Assembly (NCBI GenBank): GCA_022703445.1 | Contig: JAKLDR010000010.1 | Coordinates: 1 to 64,000 of the forward strand | Direction of reading: 5' to 3' | Length of the DNA stretch: 64,000 bases | From: Planctomycetota bacterium | Lineage (GTDB): Bacteria; Planctomycetota; SZUA-567; JAKLDR01 | Shown here: positions 49,907-59,300 of the stretch, piece by piece | Layout: every line of letters starts with the position of its first letter | Numbering within the stretch: the first letter of the stretch is position 1 | Translations under genes and position numbers: made by a program | The notes under the pieces: model-generated | The model's database searches: none | The model's input: only the letters and a program-made list of their open reading frames with translations | Told to the model about the DNA's origin: nothing

Positions 49907-51004
49907 CTATTCCTCTACCTCGTCAAAGAGAGGGAAGGCATTTGACGGCACCCATCCGGCCCGGGCAGGAGCGTTGTGTGAGTGACACACGGTCTTCCCG
50001 GAAGTGGCGTGGACCGGGGCGCCGCGGCGGAGGAAAGCATTCATGACCTTCTTGGCGGGATGTTTCGGGGCTCCTTCTGGTGATACGGAGACGAAGGCGG
50101 TCTTCTTCTTTTCCTGCCCCTGCAGCTTGGGACCGACCAGTGTATTCAGCAAGGTCGGGCCGATGTTCCGCCGACTACCATGATGGGGAACCTGGATGGA
50201 CTTGAGCGTCGCAAAATCGAAGCCCTCTTGTTGCAGACGCGAGATAGCTTCGGTCAGGGCGGGGATCCCGGCATCCGCAGTGAACAACATGGATTGACCG
50301 TCAACAGTGAGGAGAAGGACCGCGCTCGAATTGTTTTCTGCCGTCGTTTCACCGAAGTCGTCCAGGGTCTCAATCCCGAACGTCTCCGCGACCTTCTTGA
50401 CGACCTCCTTTGCCTCTGCTGCGAATCTTGCCAGAGCGGCCAGCTTCTGCTCGGGCTCGGGCGTTCCTCTATAGCCGGGCAAGAGGCTCTTGTAGTAAGC
50501 TTCGGTGGGTCCGATGACGCGCAAGGCGCCGTTGAAGCCGTTGAGCCCAGAGAACGGTTCCACGATGCGGATGCCCTTCCGTGTAGCGAGCTTCTCCAGG
50601 TCGCGGGCCTGATCGAGCGACTCAATGAGTGCCTGTCTGACACCCGCAGCGGTAACCCGGCTGTCCTCGAAAAGATGAGAGATGTCGTTCGTATGGTTCC
50701 ATGGCTGGTGCATGAGGAGACAACCAACCTCCAATTGCTCCAGAACAACGCTCAGGCCCGAGACGTGGTCAGCGTCAGGGTGCGTACATACTACGCAATC
50801 GACACGGCCGGTCTGGTAGAACTCCTTGATATGCTTGACCAGTTCCTCTCCGTTGCTCTTGAAGCCGCCGTCAATCACGACAACGGTTTGTTCACGCGGG
50901 TTCCGGAACAGGGAGCCGAACCGCATGGTGATAGCGTCTCCGCTCTTCTCGCCGTCGCCTACCGGCAGGAAATCGACTTCATAACCGACTTGATTGGCAT
51001 CCAT
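49907..51004 (-). CDS. MBL-fold hydrolase A (ComEC-like)
   Basis: A 365-residue MBL-fold protein. VCTHPDADHVSGLSVV has HxDxDH; SSAVLLLTVDGQSMLFTADA and IQVPHHGSRRNIGP are the later strand and second His motif. The long middle (about 115-215) is helical. ATG 51004 has GGGAGAG upstream. First gene of the MBL / membrane / MBL / HEPN run. The two MBL proteins differ enough to have separate roles. Confidence 0.82.
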   Translation of the reverse strand: MDANQVGYEVDFLPVGDGEKSGDAITMRFGSLFRNPREQTVVVIDGGFKSNGEELVKHIKEFYQTGRVDCVVCTHPDADHVSGLSVVLEQLEVGCLLMHQPWNHTNDISHLFEDSRVTAAGVRQALIESLDQARDLEKLATRKGIRIVEPFSGLNGFNGALRVIGPTEAYYKSLLPGYRGTPEPEQKLAALARFAAEAKEVVKKVAETFGIETLDDFGETTAENNSSAVLLLTVDGQSMLFTADAGIPALTEAISRLQQEGFDFATLKSIQVPHHGSRRNIGPTLLNTLVGPKLQGQEKKKTAFVSVSPEGAPKHPAKKVMNAFLRRGAPVHATSGKTVCHSHNAPARAGWVPSNAFPLFDEVEE

Positions 51005-51215
51005 GACTGTCTCTCCCCCGAATCGCGCAAACGGGCAGTGCTCAGTGATTCTAGCTGATCCTGTGCATGCCCGCAAGGGTTACACAAGTAATGGATTCGC
51101 GGGTATTAAAGCCCCGTGTGCCTTTCGTGCGCGCGTCAAGTGTCTTTGCTGGAAGTCATTCCCTATTCCTGGATGTGGCGACGGTGAACGCCAAGAGCGA
51201 CACCAGGCAACCTTA

Positions 51216-51252
51216 TGCCCACCGCGCCACCTGTCCCCCTCCCGCTTATGAA
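51216..51252 (+). promoter_or_regulatory. Promoter of the DUF2958 operon: upstream element plus TATA
   Basis: TGCCCACCGCGCCACCTG (51216-51233) is 29 bases before CTTATGAA (51245-51252). The start would be near 51274, giving a 10-base leader with GGTGA before ATG 51286. Confidence 0.65.
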
Positions 51253-51285
51253 CCGCGCCACGAAACCCTCTTCGGTGACGGCCGC

Positions 51286-51609
51286 ATGAAGCTCATGACC
51301 AGGGAGCTGGAGAAACGCTTCGCCGAAGTCGGCGACCAGTACGACAAGGGCCTCGACGCTGTGGTTGTGGCCAGGTACTTCCACCCGCGCTCCGTCTTCA
51401 CCTGGTACGCCACCGAGTTCAACCCGGGCGACCGCTGCTTTTACGGCTACGTCTGCGGCCTGGAGGACGAGTGGGGCCACTTCAGCCTGGACGAGATGGA
51501 AGGCGTCGAGGACCAGCTCGGCATCGGCGTCGAGCGCGACCTTTACTTCGACGAGATGCCCCTGCGCGCGGCGCTCAAGAAGGACCGCAAGGTGGTGCCG
51601 GATGGCTAG
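51286..51609 (+). CDS. DUF2958 protein, short form
   Basis: A 107-residue DUF2958 protein (RELEKRFAEVGDQYDKGLDA, VFTWYATEFNPGDRCFYGYV, LEDEWGHFSLDEMEGVEDQL, GVERDLYFDEMPLRAAL). It matches the N-terminal 100 residues of the gene at 33730 closely and lacks that gene's cysteine tail. It leads the five-gene run to 53729 and overlaps the next gene by eight bases. Confidence 0.83.
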   Translation: MKLMTRELEKRFAEVGDQYDKGLDAVVVARYFHPRSVFTWYATEFNPGDRCFYGYVCGLEDEWGHFSLDEMEGVEDQLGIGVERDLYFDEMPLRAALKKDRKVVPDG

Positions 51610-51943
51610 AGGGCTCACGTACACCAGGGACGGCCTCATCAGGGCCGCGCTCAAGGCGTATCCGCACAACGAGCACCTCGGCCCCGAGTACTACTCCATG
51701 GGCGTCGAGGAGCTGGTGGCTGCGGCCAGGGATAACAAGCTGGGCGACAAGCTCGCTTCGTTCATGGTGCGGGAGCTGGCGGACGGCCTGGACGCGGACG
51801 GCAACGGCTACGTCGAGCCGGCGGACGCGGGCTTCCTCATGGAGAGGGGCGCGGCCGACCTGCAAATCGTGGCCGACGCGCTCTTCCAGATGGACCCGGC
51901 CACGGCGACCTACCACACGCCGCAGCCGAAGGAGGCCGGCTGA
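51602..51943 (+). CDS. Small protein with an EF-hand-like loop
   Basis: A 113-residue protein. The N-terminal part (LTYTRDGLIRAALKAYPHNE) is helical. About residues 70-82, DGLDADGNGYVEPADAG fits the D-x-D-x-N-G loop of an EF-hand calcium site. The match is short and only one hand is visible. It overlaps both neighbours, so it is part of the DUF2958 operon. Confidence 0.62.
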   Translation: MARGLTYTRDGLIRAALKAYPHNEHLGPEYYSMGVEELVAAARDNKLGDKLASFMVRELADGLDADGNGYVEPADAGFLMERGAADLQIVADALFQMDPATATYHTPQPKEAG

Positions 51944-52587
51944 TGGGCGACCGCTGCGACCTCTGGATGACCTACCGGAAGAAGGACGAGCGGCGGTTCG
52001 CGCGGGAGCTGGGCCCCAAGTGGTACAACGTGCAGGAGGAAGAAGGCCCGGCCTGGCGCAGCGTTTACGTGGAGCAGGCCAACTACGGCTGGCTGGACCA
52101 CCGGCAGAACCTGGCAAAGCGCAACGTGCCCTTCTTCGGCCGCCACGGCGAGGGCGGCGACTACGCGGCCGCCAGGTTCGCCGCGTGCGGCGGCGAGCAC
52201 ATCGACGTGCCCATCTACGACGGCGAACTGGTATGCTTCATGGACGGGGAAGGCAACGTCAAGGCCGGCGGCGTAGTGGCTGCGGCCGATTTCCTCGAGC
52301 TGGAGCGCCAAGCCCGCAAAGCCATCGGCCTGCGGCCGGCTGCGGCGCCGGACGAATTCTATCAACTGGTGCGGGTTCACGGTGACGTTGAGCCGGAGCT
52401 GCACGCCGAGCCCATCCGGCCGCTCCGCAGGGAGCTGCGCAAGGCGGTCATCGCCCACCTGAAGGCCGAGCCCTACAAGGACGAGGACGGCCTATTCTAT
52501 ATACATAGCAGGGGCGGCAGGCCCGTCGGCATCCACGCCTTCAGCAGCACTGAGATGGACAGCATCCGGAGGAGGGCCGGTTGCTGA
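51943..52587 (+). CDS. Hypothetical protein
   Basis: A 214-residue protein starting with a one-base TGATG overlap. It is acidic and aromatic-rich (LWMTYRKKDERRFARELGPK, ARFAACGGEHIDVPIYDGEL), with a C-terminal part containing FYIHSRGGRPVGIHAF. No domain recognised. Middle gene of the five-gene operon 51286-53729. Confidence 0.65.
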   Translation: MGDRCDLWMTYRKKDERRFARELGPKWYNVQEEEGPAWRSVYVEQANYGWLDHRQNLAKRNVPFFGRHGEGGDYAAARFAACGGEHIDVPIYDGELVCFMDGEGNVKAGGVVAAADFLELERQARKAIGLRPAAAPDEFYQLVRVHGDVEPELHAEPIRPLRRELRKAVIAHLKAEPYKDEDGLFYIHSRGGRPVGIHAFSSTEMDSIRRRAGC

Positions 52588-53135
52588 TGCACGTCCACCC
52601 CCTGATAGTCGTCGGCGGGTGCCCCGGCCCCGAGGAAGCCTGGAAGGCCGCGGACGGCTACGCCGACGAGCTGGTCGAAGCCGCGCACGTCTACGATTAC
52701 GGCGGCCCCCTGAAGGACGATGGGGATTCACCGCTGGCCGGGGCGGCCCTGCTGGCCGGCACCGGCGCGTACCGCGAGTCCGTGCTGCACGCGCTGGCCG
52801 CCGAGAAGGCCAGGGCGCGGGAGGAATGGGACGTGGTGCGCCAGGCGCTGAAGGTGTTCGCCGATCATGAGGATCCGCCCGGCGCGGAAGATATCTTCAG
52901 GCCGCGCTACAAGGTCGGCGTCGGCTTGGCCGGCATCATCAGGCCCGGCATGGATGTCTGCCACGACGAGACCTTCGGCCGGGCGCTCTGGCGCGCGGGC
53001 CGCCTGGGCGAGATCCTCGACGGGAGCCCGTGCGCGGACAGGTTCCTTTACGACCGGAGGGAGAACAGGCAGGTGCCCGTGGCCGACGAGAAGCGGCCGG
53101 ACGTTTACGCCGTCCTGTGCGACTTCCACTTGTGA
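52587..53135 (+). CDS. Hypothetical protein
   Basis: A 182-residue protein from ATG 52587, which overlaps the upstream stop by one base; GGAGGAGGG is about 10 bases before. It has strands at the front (MHVHPLIVVGGCPGPEEAWK) and a long helical middle (YRESVLHALAAEKARAREEW). A TTG six bases earlier is less likely as a start. No family known. Confidence 0.65.
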   Translation: MHVHPLIVVGGCPGPEEAWKAADGYADELVEAAHVYDYGGPLKDDGDSPLAGAALLAGTGAYRESVLHALAAEKARAREEWDVVRQALKVFADHEDPPGAEDIFRPRYKVGVGLAGIIRPGMDVCHDETFGRALWRAGRLGEILDGSPCADRFLYDRRENRQVPVADEKRPDVYAVLCDFHL

Positions 53136-53156
53136 GCGTCATCATGGTGACACCCT

Positions 53157-53729
53157 ATGGACAAGAGCGACTGCCTGAAGAAGCTGAAGACCTGCCACAC
53201 CCGCCTGCCGGAGTCGCGGGTGGAAAGCGTCCTGCGGCTGGCCGGCCTGGACGACGGCGGCCACCTGGGCGAGTGCGAGCAGTTCGTCCGGGACGCGCGG
53301 GTGTACCCGGCCATGGAGGCCGCGGCGCTGGGCTTCTCCTACCTGCCGCCGGAGCAGGCTAGGCAGCTCGCTGACTACATGGCCGAGACCATGGGCCTGG
53401 CGGATGGCCCCACTTACTGCCACGTCTGCGGCACGCGGGACAAGTCCCTCTTCGACGCGAAGAAGTCCGTGGACGCCTGCTCGGCCTGCTTCGACGAGTA
53501 CGGCCCCCCGGACGAATGCTCGAAGTGCGGAAAGAAGAGCTACGAGGGCGACTGGTACGGCCCGCTGGTGTGGACGGAGCTTGCGGCCCGGCGAGGCCTG
53601 TGCCAGGCCGGCCAGGTGGGCCAGGGGATCGGGCCGGACTATGAAAGCTCGGAGGACCGGCTGAAGCGGGACGGGCTCATCGTGTGGAACAAGGAGCGCT
53701 ACGTTTGCGACGGGTGCATGGGGTGGTGA
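53157..53729 (+). CDS. Zinc-ribbon hypothetical protein
   Basis: A 190-residue protein. Four Cys pairs (TYCHVCGTRD, DACSACFDEYG, ECSKCGKKSYE, YVCDGCMGW) suggest two or more zinc ribbons in the C-terminal half. The N-terminal half is helical (LPPEQARQLADYMAETMGLA). It is the last gene of the DUF2958 operon. Protein or nucleic-acid contact is likely; its role is unknown. Confidence 0.68.
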   Translation: MDKSDCLKKLKTCHTRLPESRVESVLRLAGLDDGGHLGECEQFVRDARVYPAMEAAALGFSYLPPEQARQLADYMAETMGLADGPTYCHVCGTRDKSLFDAKKSVDACSACFDEYGPPDECSKCGKKSYEGDWYGPLVWTELAARRGLCQAGQVGQGIGPDYESSEDRLKRDGLIVWNKERYVCDGCMGW

Positions 53730-53790
53730 AGGTTCGGGAACCATGTTGAGAGACAACACGGTAAGCGTGACAATGTGGACCGAACACCTC

Positions 53791-55260
53791 CTACGAACAG
53801 CACCTCTTGCCATCAATGGAAAGCGCTTCTGCTGCTTCCAGAGCGGCCACTCGCTCAGCCAACTCCGGATGCCAGAAGCCGACCCGATCTCTTCCGGTGT
53901 ACTGCATGTACAATGCCTTCCATCGGGCAGCGAAACCAGCCAGAATCCTTCGCCCGCCTCTGTTCGGACTTGACTGCAATGGCATCGCCGCGAAGCTCAC
54001 ACCATCATCATTCATGGAAAAGCGCGCAATCGCCGTTTCCATGGCAGTTATGTTCCTGATCTTCCATAGAGCCGTCTTCATGGCAGTATGACTCACGCCC
54101 AGTTGCCGTATCGCATATGCGTCGGCCGTCAACTCAAAGGCATATACGTCTTCAACGCCGCGCATAACCGCATCACCGACAAACGCGACCCTACCGCAAA
54201 TACATAGCAGAAGATCGATCACGCAATGTTTGCTAGCAATATGTCCAACTTCATGTGCCATGATGGAACGGAGCTCATCCGCAGAGAGGAGGGCAAGGCA
54301 CCGAGAGGAGACTTCAACATGATACCGCCTGGTGAATAGCCCACACATGTGTGCTCTGGCGTATGGGAATCGGCTCTCGGTAATAATCACACTTGGGCGG
54401 AAAGCCAGAGTCTCTTCACACAGAGAGTTACACATGGATTGGAGGCGTAACACGTCCTCTGGAGTGGCACCTTGCTCTCGTGTGCGTATGTTCTTTGCTT
54501 TGGCCGCTCGCGCATAGAACAGCTCGCCCAGCGACAAGAGGAGTAGCACTGCCAGCACTATGAAGTACAGTGTCACGACAGCCCGCAGAACGATGTCTAC
54601 GGTGCCAACATGACGGGGATATCCCAGAGCCAATGTGGCAAGCATGATCGATGCTGGACTACCTGGCTGGTCACCGGATTCCTCACCAACGTGTATTACC
54701 GCCGCGGCACTCGAGTGCCCGGCCACAACAATCCCATAGAGGATGAGGCCCCCAACGGCGATGATATACGAAGCGAGCACGAATCGGTATCTACGCAGGA
54801 ACCCCTGACCCGAGACTGCGCTCTTGGTCGATGGATGAGCGCTGCAAGATAGCAGCCGCTCCAGGGCGGGCCTCATTCTGACCGCCAGTCCTGAAGCATA
54901 GAAGAGGAATGCGCACGCTGCCAATTGCGCGAGCAGAAAGAACACCCACGGGACTCCCGCAACAAGGCGCACAGCATGCTGTAGTTGCGCTATCTCCTGC
55001 GGTGCCCATGTGCGACCAACTGAGTCAACGTGTGCTGTTCCGCCGTCGAGTTCTAGAATCTGCGTGGCCTTGTCGATCAGCACTTGGCTGCCAACGGCGC
55101 TGTGAGCATCACAGATCAGAAGTGTGACCTGCGCACCAACCATGTAGAGCATGGCTAGGCTGACAAACATGCCGGTTGTCGCGGTGCCCAATCTTGCGGA
55201 GAATCCCTGGCATCGAAACGCGAACATGAGTGCGATTAAGAGGCCTGCAATGAACACCAC
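53791..55260 (-). CDS. M48-type membrane metallopeptidase (3' part of a gene split by TAG)
   Basis: A 489-residue frame from GTG 55260. About residues 325-345 have the M48 site IMAHEVGHIASKHCVIDLLL (HExxH) with the third ligand in FELTADAYAIRQLG. Several membrane segments lie before (FIAGLLIALMFAF, VSLAMLYMVGAQVTLLICD). The family degrades misfolded membrane proteins. This frame has no good start and lies in phase with the preceding frame after its TAG at 55279, so I read it as the main body of one gene. AT-richer than the flanks. Confidence 0.75.
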   Translation of the reverse strand: MVFIAGLLIALMFAFRCQGFSARLGTATTGMFVSLAMLYMVGAQVTLLICDAHSAVGSQVLIDKATQILELDGGTAHVDSVGRTWAPQEIAQLQHAVRLVAGVPWVFFLLAQLAACAFLFYASGLAVRMRPALERLLSCSAHPSTKSAVSGQGFLRRYRFVLASYIIAVGGLILYGIVVAGHSSAAAVIHVGEESGDQPGSPASIMLATLALGYPRHVGTVDIVLRAVVTLYFIVLAVLLLLSLGELFYARAAKAKNIRTREQGATPEDVLRLQSMCNSLCEETLAFRPSVIITESRFPYARAHMCGLFTRRYHVEVSSRCLALLSADELRSIMAHEVGHIASKHCVIDLLLCICGRVAFVGDAVMRGVEDVYAFELTADAYAIRQLGVSHTAMKTALWKIRNITAMETAIARFSMNDDGVSFAAMPLQSSPNRGGRRILAGFAARWKALYMQYTGRDRVGFWHPELAERVAALEAAEALSIDGKRCCS

Positions 55261-55278
55261 AATGGCAACCAGCGTTGG

Positions 55279-55926
55279 CTATCCAATAAAGGTTCCGAAG
55301 CCTAGAGCATCCCGAGCCTTCATTGCCGGAGTAGCAGCTATTCCCACTATGGCCACAACCAAGAAGTAGAGCAGAAACATATATTGCCTGGCGTCAGTCC
55401 GTGATAGTCTGTGATCGAGTGGCTCAAGATGAGCGTGGAGACTTCTGGCGCGGGCCCTCACGTTCTCCCAGAGATGAGCAGTATTGACTGCAAGCAGGTA
55501 GAGCGCCAGAAATGATGTGAGCGGGAACGCTAGGAGGAGGCATACGAATGGCCATACGATAGAACCCGCAACTGCACTGGGAGAGACGGGGGCATCGGGC
55601 GCAAGGCCGCGGAACGCCCATACCCCAAGAAGGGGAGCAATTGCGGCTACACCCGCAGCAACTAGCGCATACCACAGGTATAGGCGGGACTCCACGGAAA
55701 CGTGAACACAGTTTCCAACTTGGCGCAGGTTGTATCTGACATCCTGTGGCCTCGCTTGGACAAGTATGGAGTACCAGCGAGCTTCTTGCTTTGCGAGAAT
55801 GGCAATGCTGCCGTCCGCAAGCCACTTGGTCTTAGGAGCAAGGCCTTCCCGGATAGTCTCCTGTTGTATCAGAGACGCAAGGGTGCTCAGAGGCAGAGAT
55901 GTTACATACGTCGTATCCCAGCGCAT
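55279..55926 (-). CDS. Membrane protein, 5' part of the TAG-split M48 gene
   Basis: A 215-residue frame. The soluble front (LASLIQQETIREGLAPKTKW, ADGSIAILAKQEARWYSILV) precedes four membrane segments (YLWYALVAAGVAAIAPLLGV, SIVWPFVCLLLAFPLTSFLA, QYMFLLYFLVVAIVGIAATP). The sequence then reads LGFGTFIG, TAG, PTLVAI and continues without shift into the M48 frame. A single 711-residue membrane peptidase is the natural whole. It starts nine bases past the stop of the 129-residue gene upstream. Confidence 0.65.
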   Translation of the reverse strand: MRWDTTYVTSLPLSTLASLIQQETIREGLAPKTKWLADGSIAILAKQEARWYSILVQARPQDVRYNLRQVGNCVHVSVESRLYLWYALVAAGVAAIAPLLGVWAFRGLAPDAPVSPSAVAGSIVWPFVCLLLAFPLTSFLALYLLAVNTAHLWENVRARARSLHAHLEPLDHRLSRTDARQYMFLLYFLVVAIVGIAATPAMKARDALGFGTFIG

Positions 55927-55934
55927 GCCACCCC

Positions 55935-56324
55935 TCAGTGGCCATTACACTGGTCAAGAATACCCTCTATGCGGTCTCGGAGCTTGCGAACTAGGTCTGG
56001 CGGAAGTCCCGACTTCAAAGCTTTAAGCTCGAGAGCATCCAAGACCCGAGGCGCATCGCGCTTAAGCGAGTCCTTGAGCGCGGCCCTTAGAAAGACCAAG
56101 CCGACCCAACATGATAGTGAGATCAGCGTGCATTCCGCCACCCCGGCGTCAAATGAGAGCGAGTCATCTTGCCCAGGTCCGCCTTCTTCGTCTGTTTTCG
56201 GTAGTTCTCGTTCCAGCGTAGTGAAGACCCCATCGAATGATACGTCAAACTCTGCAAGTAGCTCAGGGTTCGTTTCCGCAAGACAGGAACGCACGGCTGC
56301 GCGGAGAGCGTCTCTTGTATCCAT
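55935..56324 (-). CDS. Hypothetical acidic protein upstream of the M48 gene
   Basis: A 129-residue, mostly helical protein (LLAEFDVSFDGVFTTLEREL, LLSCWVGLVFLRAAL-like middle, KLRDRIEGILDQCNGH end). AGGAG lies before ATG 56324. It is probably cotranscribed with the M48 gene (eight-base gap). It may be the peptidase's partner or control subunit; nothing in it shows how. Confidence 0.6.
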   Translation of the reverse strand: MDTRDALRAAVRSCLAETNPELLAEFDVSFDGVFTTLERELPKTDEEGGPGQDDSLSFDAGVAECTLISLSCWVGLVFLRAALKDSLKRDAPRVLDALELKALKSGLPPDLVRKLRDRIEGILDQCNGH

Positions 56325-56341
56325 TGCGTCTCCTTTTGGTT

Positions 56342-59300
56342 CTAAGGGCCGGAACGCTCTTTTCCGGACTTCTCCGAAGTCCCAAACATCCTCCCCACGT
56401 ACCCCTCATCCTCGAAGAACAGAATGTGCGCCTCCGCGAACCTCTCCCGCGACCAGTCGCCGGTCCCGTAGTAGTCACGCAGTGTGTCGTAGGGTGTGGC
56501 CGAAACGATGACGGAGTCCAGCTCCACGTCCCTGAGCCCGGCCCTTGCGCCCCAGGCCTTCGACAGCTCCCTGAGCCGCAGGTGGAGCTTCACCTTGTCG
56601 TCGGTCCAATAGGTCTTCTCGCGCAGCATCCCGTGGGGCTCCACGAAAACGACGCGCTGGGCACGGCCTTCCTTGATCCAGAGGATGAAGTCGGGGAAGA
56701 ACCCCTCGTTCTCGAAGAAGCCCACGCCCCGGCCGCGGCTGAGGTTCCTGAGCAGGAAGACCTCCTTGCCGGCCAGCGACTTCCCGGCCTCGCGCCGGCA
56801 GAAGTCCCGCAGCCCTTCCACAAACCGCCGCTCGCTTTCGTTCAGGCCCGGCGGGTCGCTCTTTACCTTCTCACCGCGCTCCACCAGCAGCGGCTGGTAC
56901 AGGTGCCGGTCGAAGTGGACGTTGGGCAGCTCGCGGACTTCGGAGCAGTAGAGCTGCTCGCCCTCGGCTATCAGCTTCTGGACGGCCTCGATGAGCTCCC
57001 GCTCCGCGCGGTCGATGCAGACCGTGTAGTCGCGGAAGTTGGCGTCGCTCTTGTCGAGGGCGGCGTAGACCATGTTCTTGGAGTCCCACCGCTCCTTGGA
57101 AACGTAGTAGAACTTCTCCACGTACTTGCGGAGGATGGTCAGCACGGCCTCGGTCAGGAGCGCGGTGTCGGCAAAGGACTGCGGCCTGGCGACGCCCTCC
57201 TCGGCCACCAGCCGGTAGAGCCTCGGCTCCTCCGCGGCGAGGATCTCCCGCAGCACCTGCGGCCGTATCACCAGGTTGGAGAAGCCCTTCTGTTCCTTGT
57301 AGTCCATCACCACCAGGTAGGCGCGGTTCCAGTCCACCAGGTCCAGACTCTCGGCCGGTATCTGCAGCTCCGTGCCGGCGTGCATGGACTGGGCCTTGAG
57401 CCCGCCCGCCCCGCTCCGCATGGATTCCACCTTGAGCGACATGTCCACCGAGACCTTCGCGGCAGGGTCAGGGGTCAGGACGATGTCGCACTCCAGGGCG
57501 AAGTCGCGCTCCGGCGGGACTCGGGGGACCAGCAGATTCTTGCCGAGGAACTCCGCGTTCGCCCTGATGGGCAGGGGCAGCTCCACCTGGCCGAGCGTCT
57601 CCACGCCCTCGCGCTCCAGGTACTCCCGGAACTGCGCCATGTAGTTGGCGCGCACGGCGAAGATGTTCAGGATTTCCAGCAGGCGGATGTGCGCCGGGTG
57701 CTCACCGTCGAGCGCGGTGCTGCGCTTGAGACCGAAGCCAAGGCCGCGCAGCCGCACGCCGCGGCCGAAGAGTTGGATGATCTCAGAACCCTCGGTGCGG
57801 CCAATGTTCAGCAGGCCCATGTTGGACACGCGCCAGCTGTTCCAGCCCTCCATGAACTTCTTGGCGCCGATCAGGACATTGATGGTGGCGTCAGGCCTGT
57901 TGATGCCCGCGAACAGGGAAGAGGATATGGCGTCATCCTCCATCTGTATCCCGGCGTCGTCCTCCTCCACCAGTTTCTTGAAGCTGGCCGTGTCGCCGAT
58001 GTAGATGAGCCCGAAATAGTTCTCGGCGCCGCCTACCTTGAGGCCGAGCTCGCCGGGCCCGCTCTTCACGTCGCACATGTGGAGCCCGCCGCCGGCCGGC
58101 GCGTGGAAGACGGTCGCCAGTATGTCCCGGTAGATGGCGTCCGGGTCCTGGCCCCCGCCGCGGAGGTACTCGAACCGCTCGGCGAAGACATCGCCGCCGG
58201 CATCGTCACGCAGGCCGCTCTTGCCCTGGATGAGCCTCTCGATGGCGCGCACGGACCAAGCGCGCTTGTTCTCCAGGAAGCGGTGGAGGAAGCGGGCCAC
58301 GGTCAGCACGTCGCTCCGCGCCTTCCCGCTCTCCTTGTAGACCGCGTTCACGCTGCTGCCCACGAACACCCACAGGGGCATCTCGATGTTGTAGGGCCGC
58401 AGTACCGCCGACTGCTCGGCGTAGCAGCGCTGCTGCTCGTAGAAACTGAGGAGGTTGCCGAGAAGCAGGGTGTCGGTGTCATCCTCCTTCGTCTCGTCGC
58501 GAAGGTTCAGGATATGGAAATCCTTGCCGAAACCGTTGCCGTGGAAATACTTGTAGGAATAGTCGAACGCTATGGCCTTGCCGTACTCGACAGTCAGATC
58601 GTCGTTCTTGGTGGCGGTCAGCGCCTGGCCGAAGGTGGCGCTGTACTCGAACGTGAACCCCGTTTCCCCCAGCCGGTCGCGGAACTTGCGCCAGGCCTCG
58701 CCGCCGGAACCCTTGTGCCCCTCATCGACGAATATCAGGTTGTTGCCCTGGAAACTCTCCACGTCCACGCTGACACCGCCGCCGCGCTTCTCCTCGACCA
58801 GCTTGGTTATCTCTATGACGCGGACGACGTTCTTGTCTCCCGACCAGAGCCCGCTCTCATCGATGCTGAAACGTGCGCACGGCACGCCCGAGGCCTCCAT
58901 CTCGGCTATGTGCTGGTCTGTGAGGCCTTCGTTGGGCGTGATGAGCAGGATGTTATCCAGGGGCTGTTTGTTGTAGTGAAGGAACTGTCGGTAGTTGATG
59001 TGCATGACTAGCGTCTTGCCGCTGCCGGTGGCCATCCAGAAGGCCAGCTTGGTCAGGTCGGCCTCGGCAAAGAGCAGATCCTGCGCGTCGCCCGGTTCCT
59101 TCCCGGCGTTGCGCTGCCGGACGAAGTCGTTCAGGCAGGCCAGCAGATCGGACGGCCGGCTGAAGTACCAGTCCAGGTATATCTCCGTGTAAAGGACGGC
59201 CAGGTACTGGAAGTAGCGTAGCTTGATCGGCTCCGGCCGCCGGGTATTGATGGCGTTCAAGTGCGCCCGGATGTTGTCGTCGTAGCGGCCCAGTACCTCG

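Noticed and set aside
27763-55926. A genome-wide code in which every TAG is pyrrolysine
   Set aside because: About 17 genes here end at TAG, and several extensions past TAG (for example after 35202) are low-complexity and non-coding.
56237-59011. Plus-strand open frame of 924 codons opposite the Res gene
   Set aside because: Antisense shadow produced by high GC; the minus strand encodes all Res motifs.
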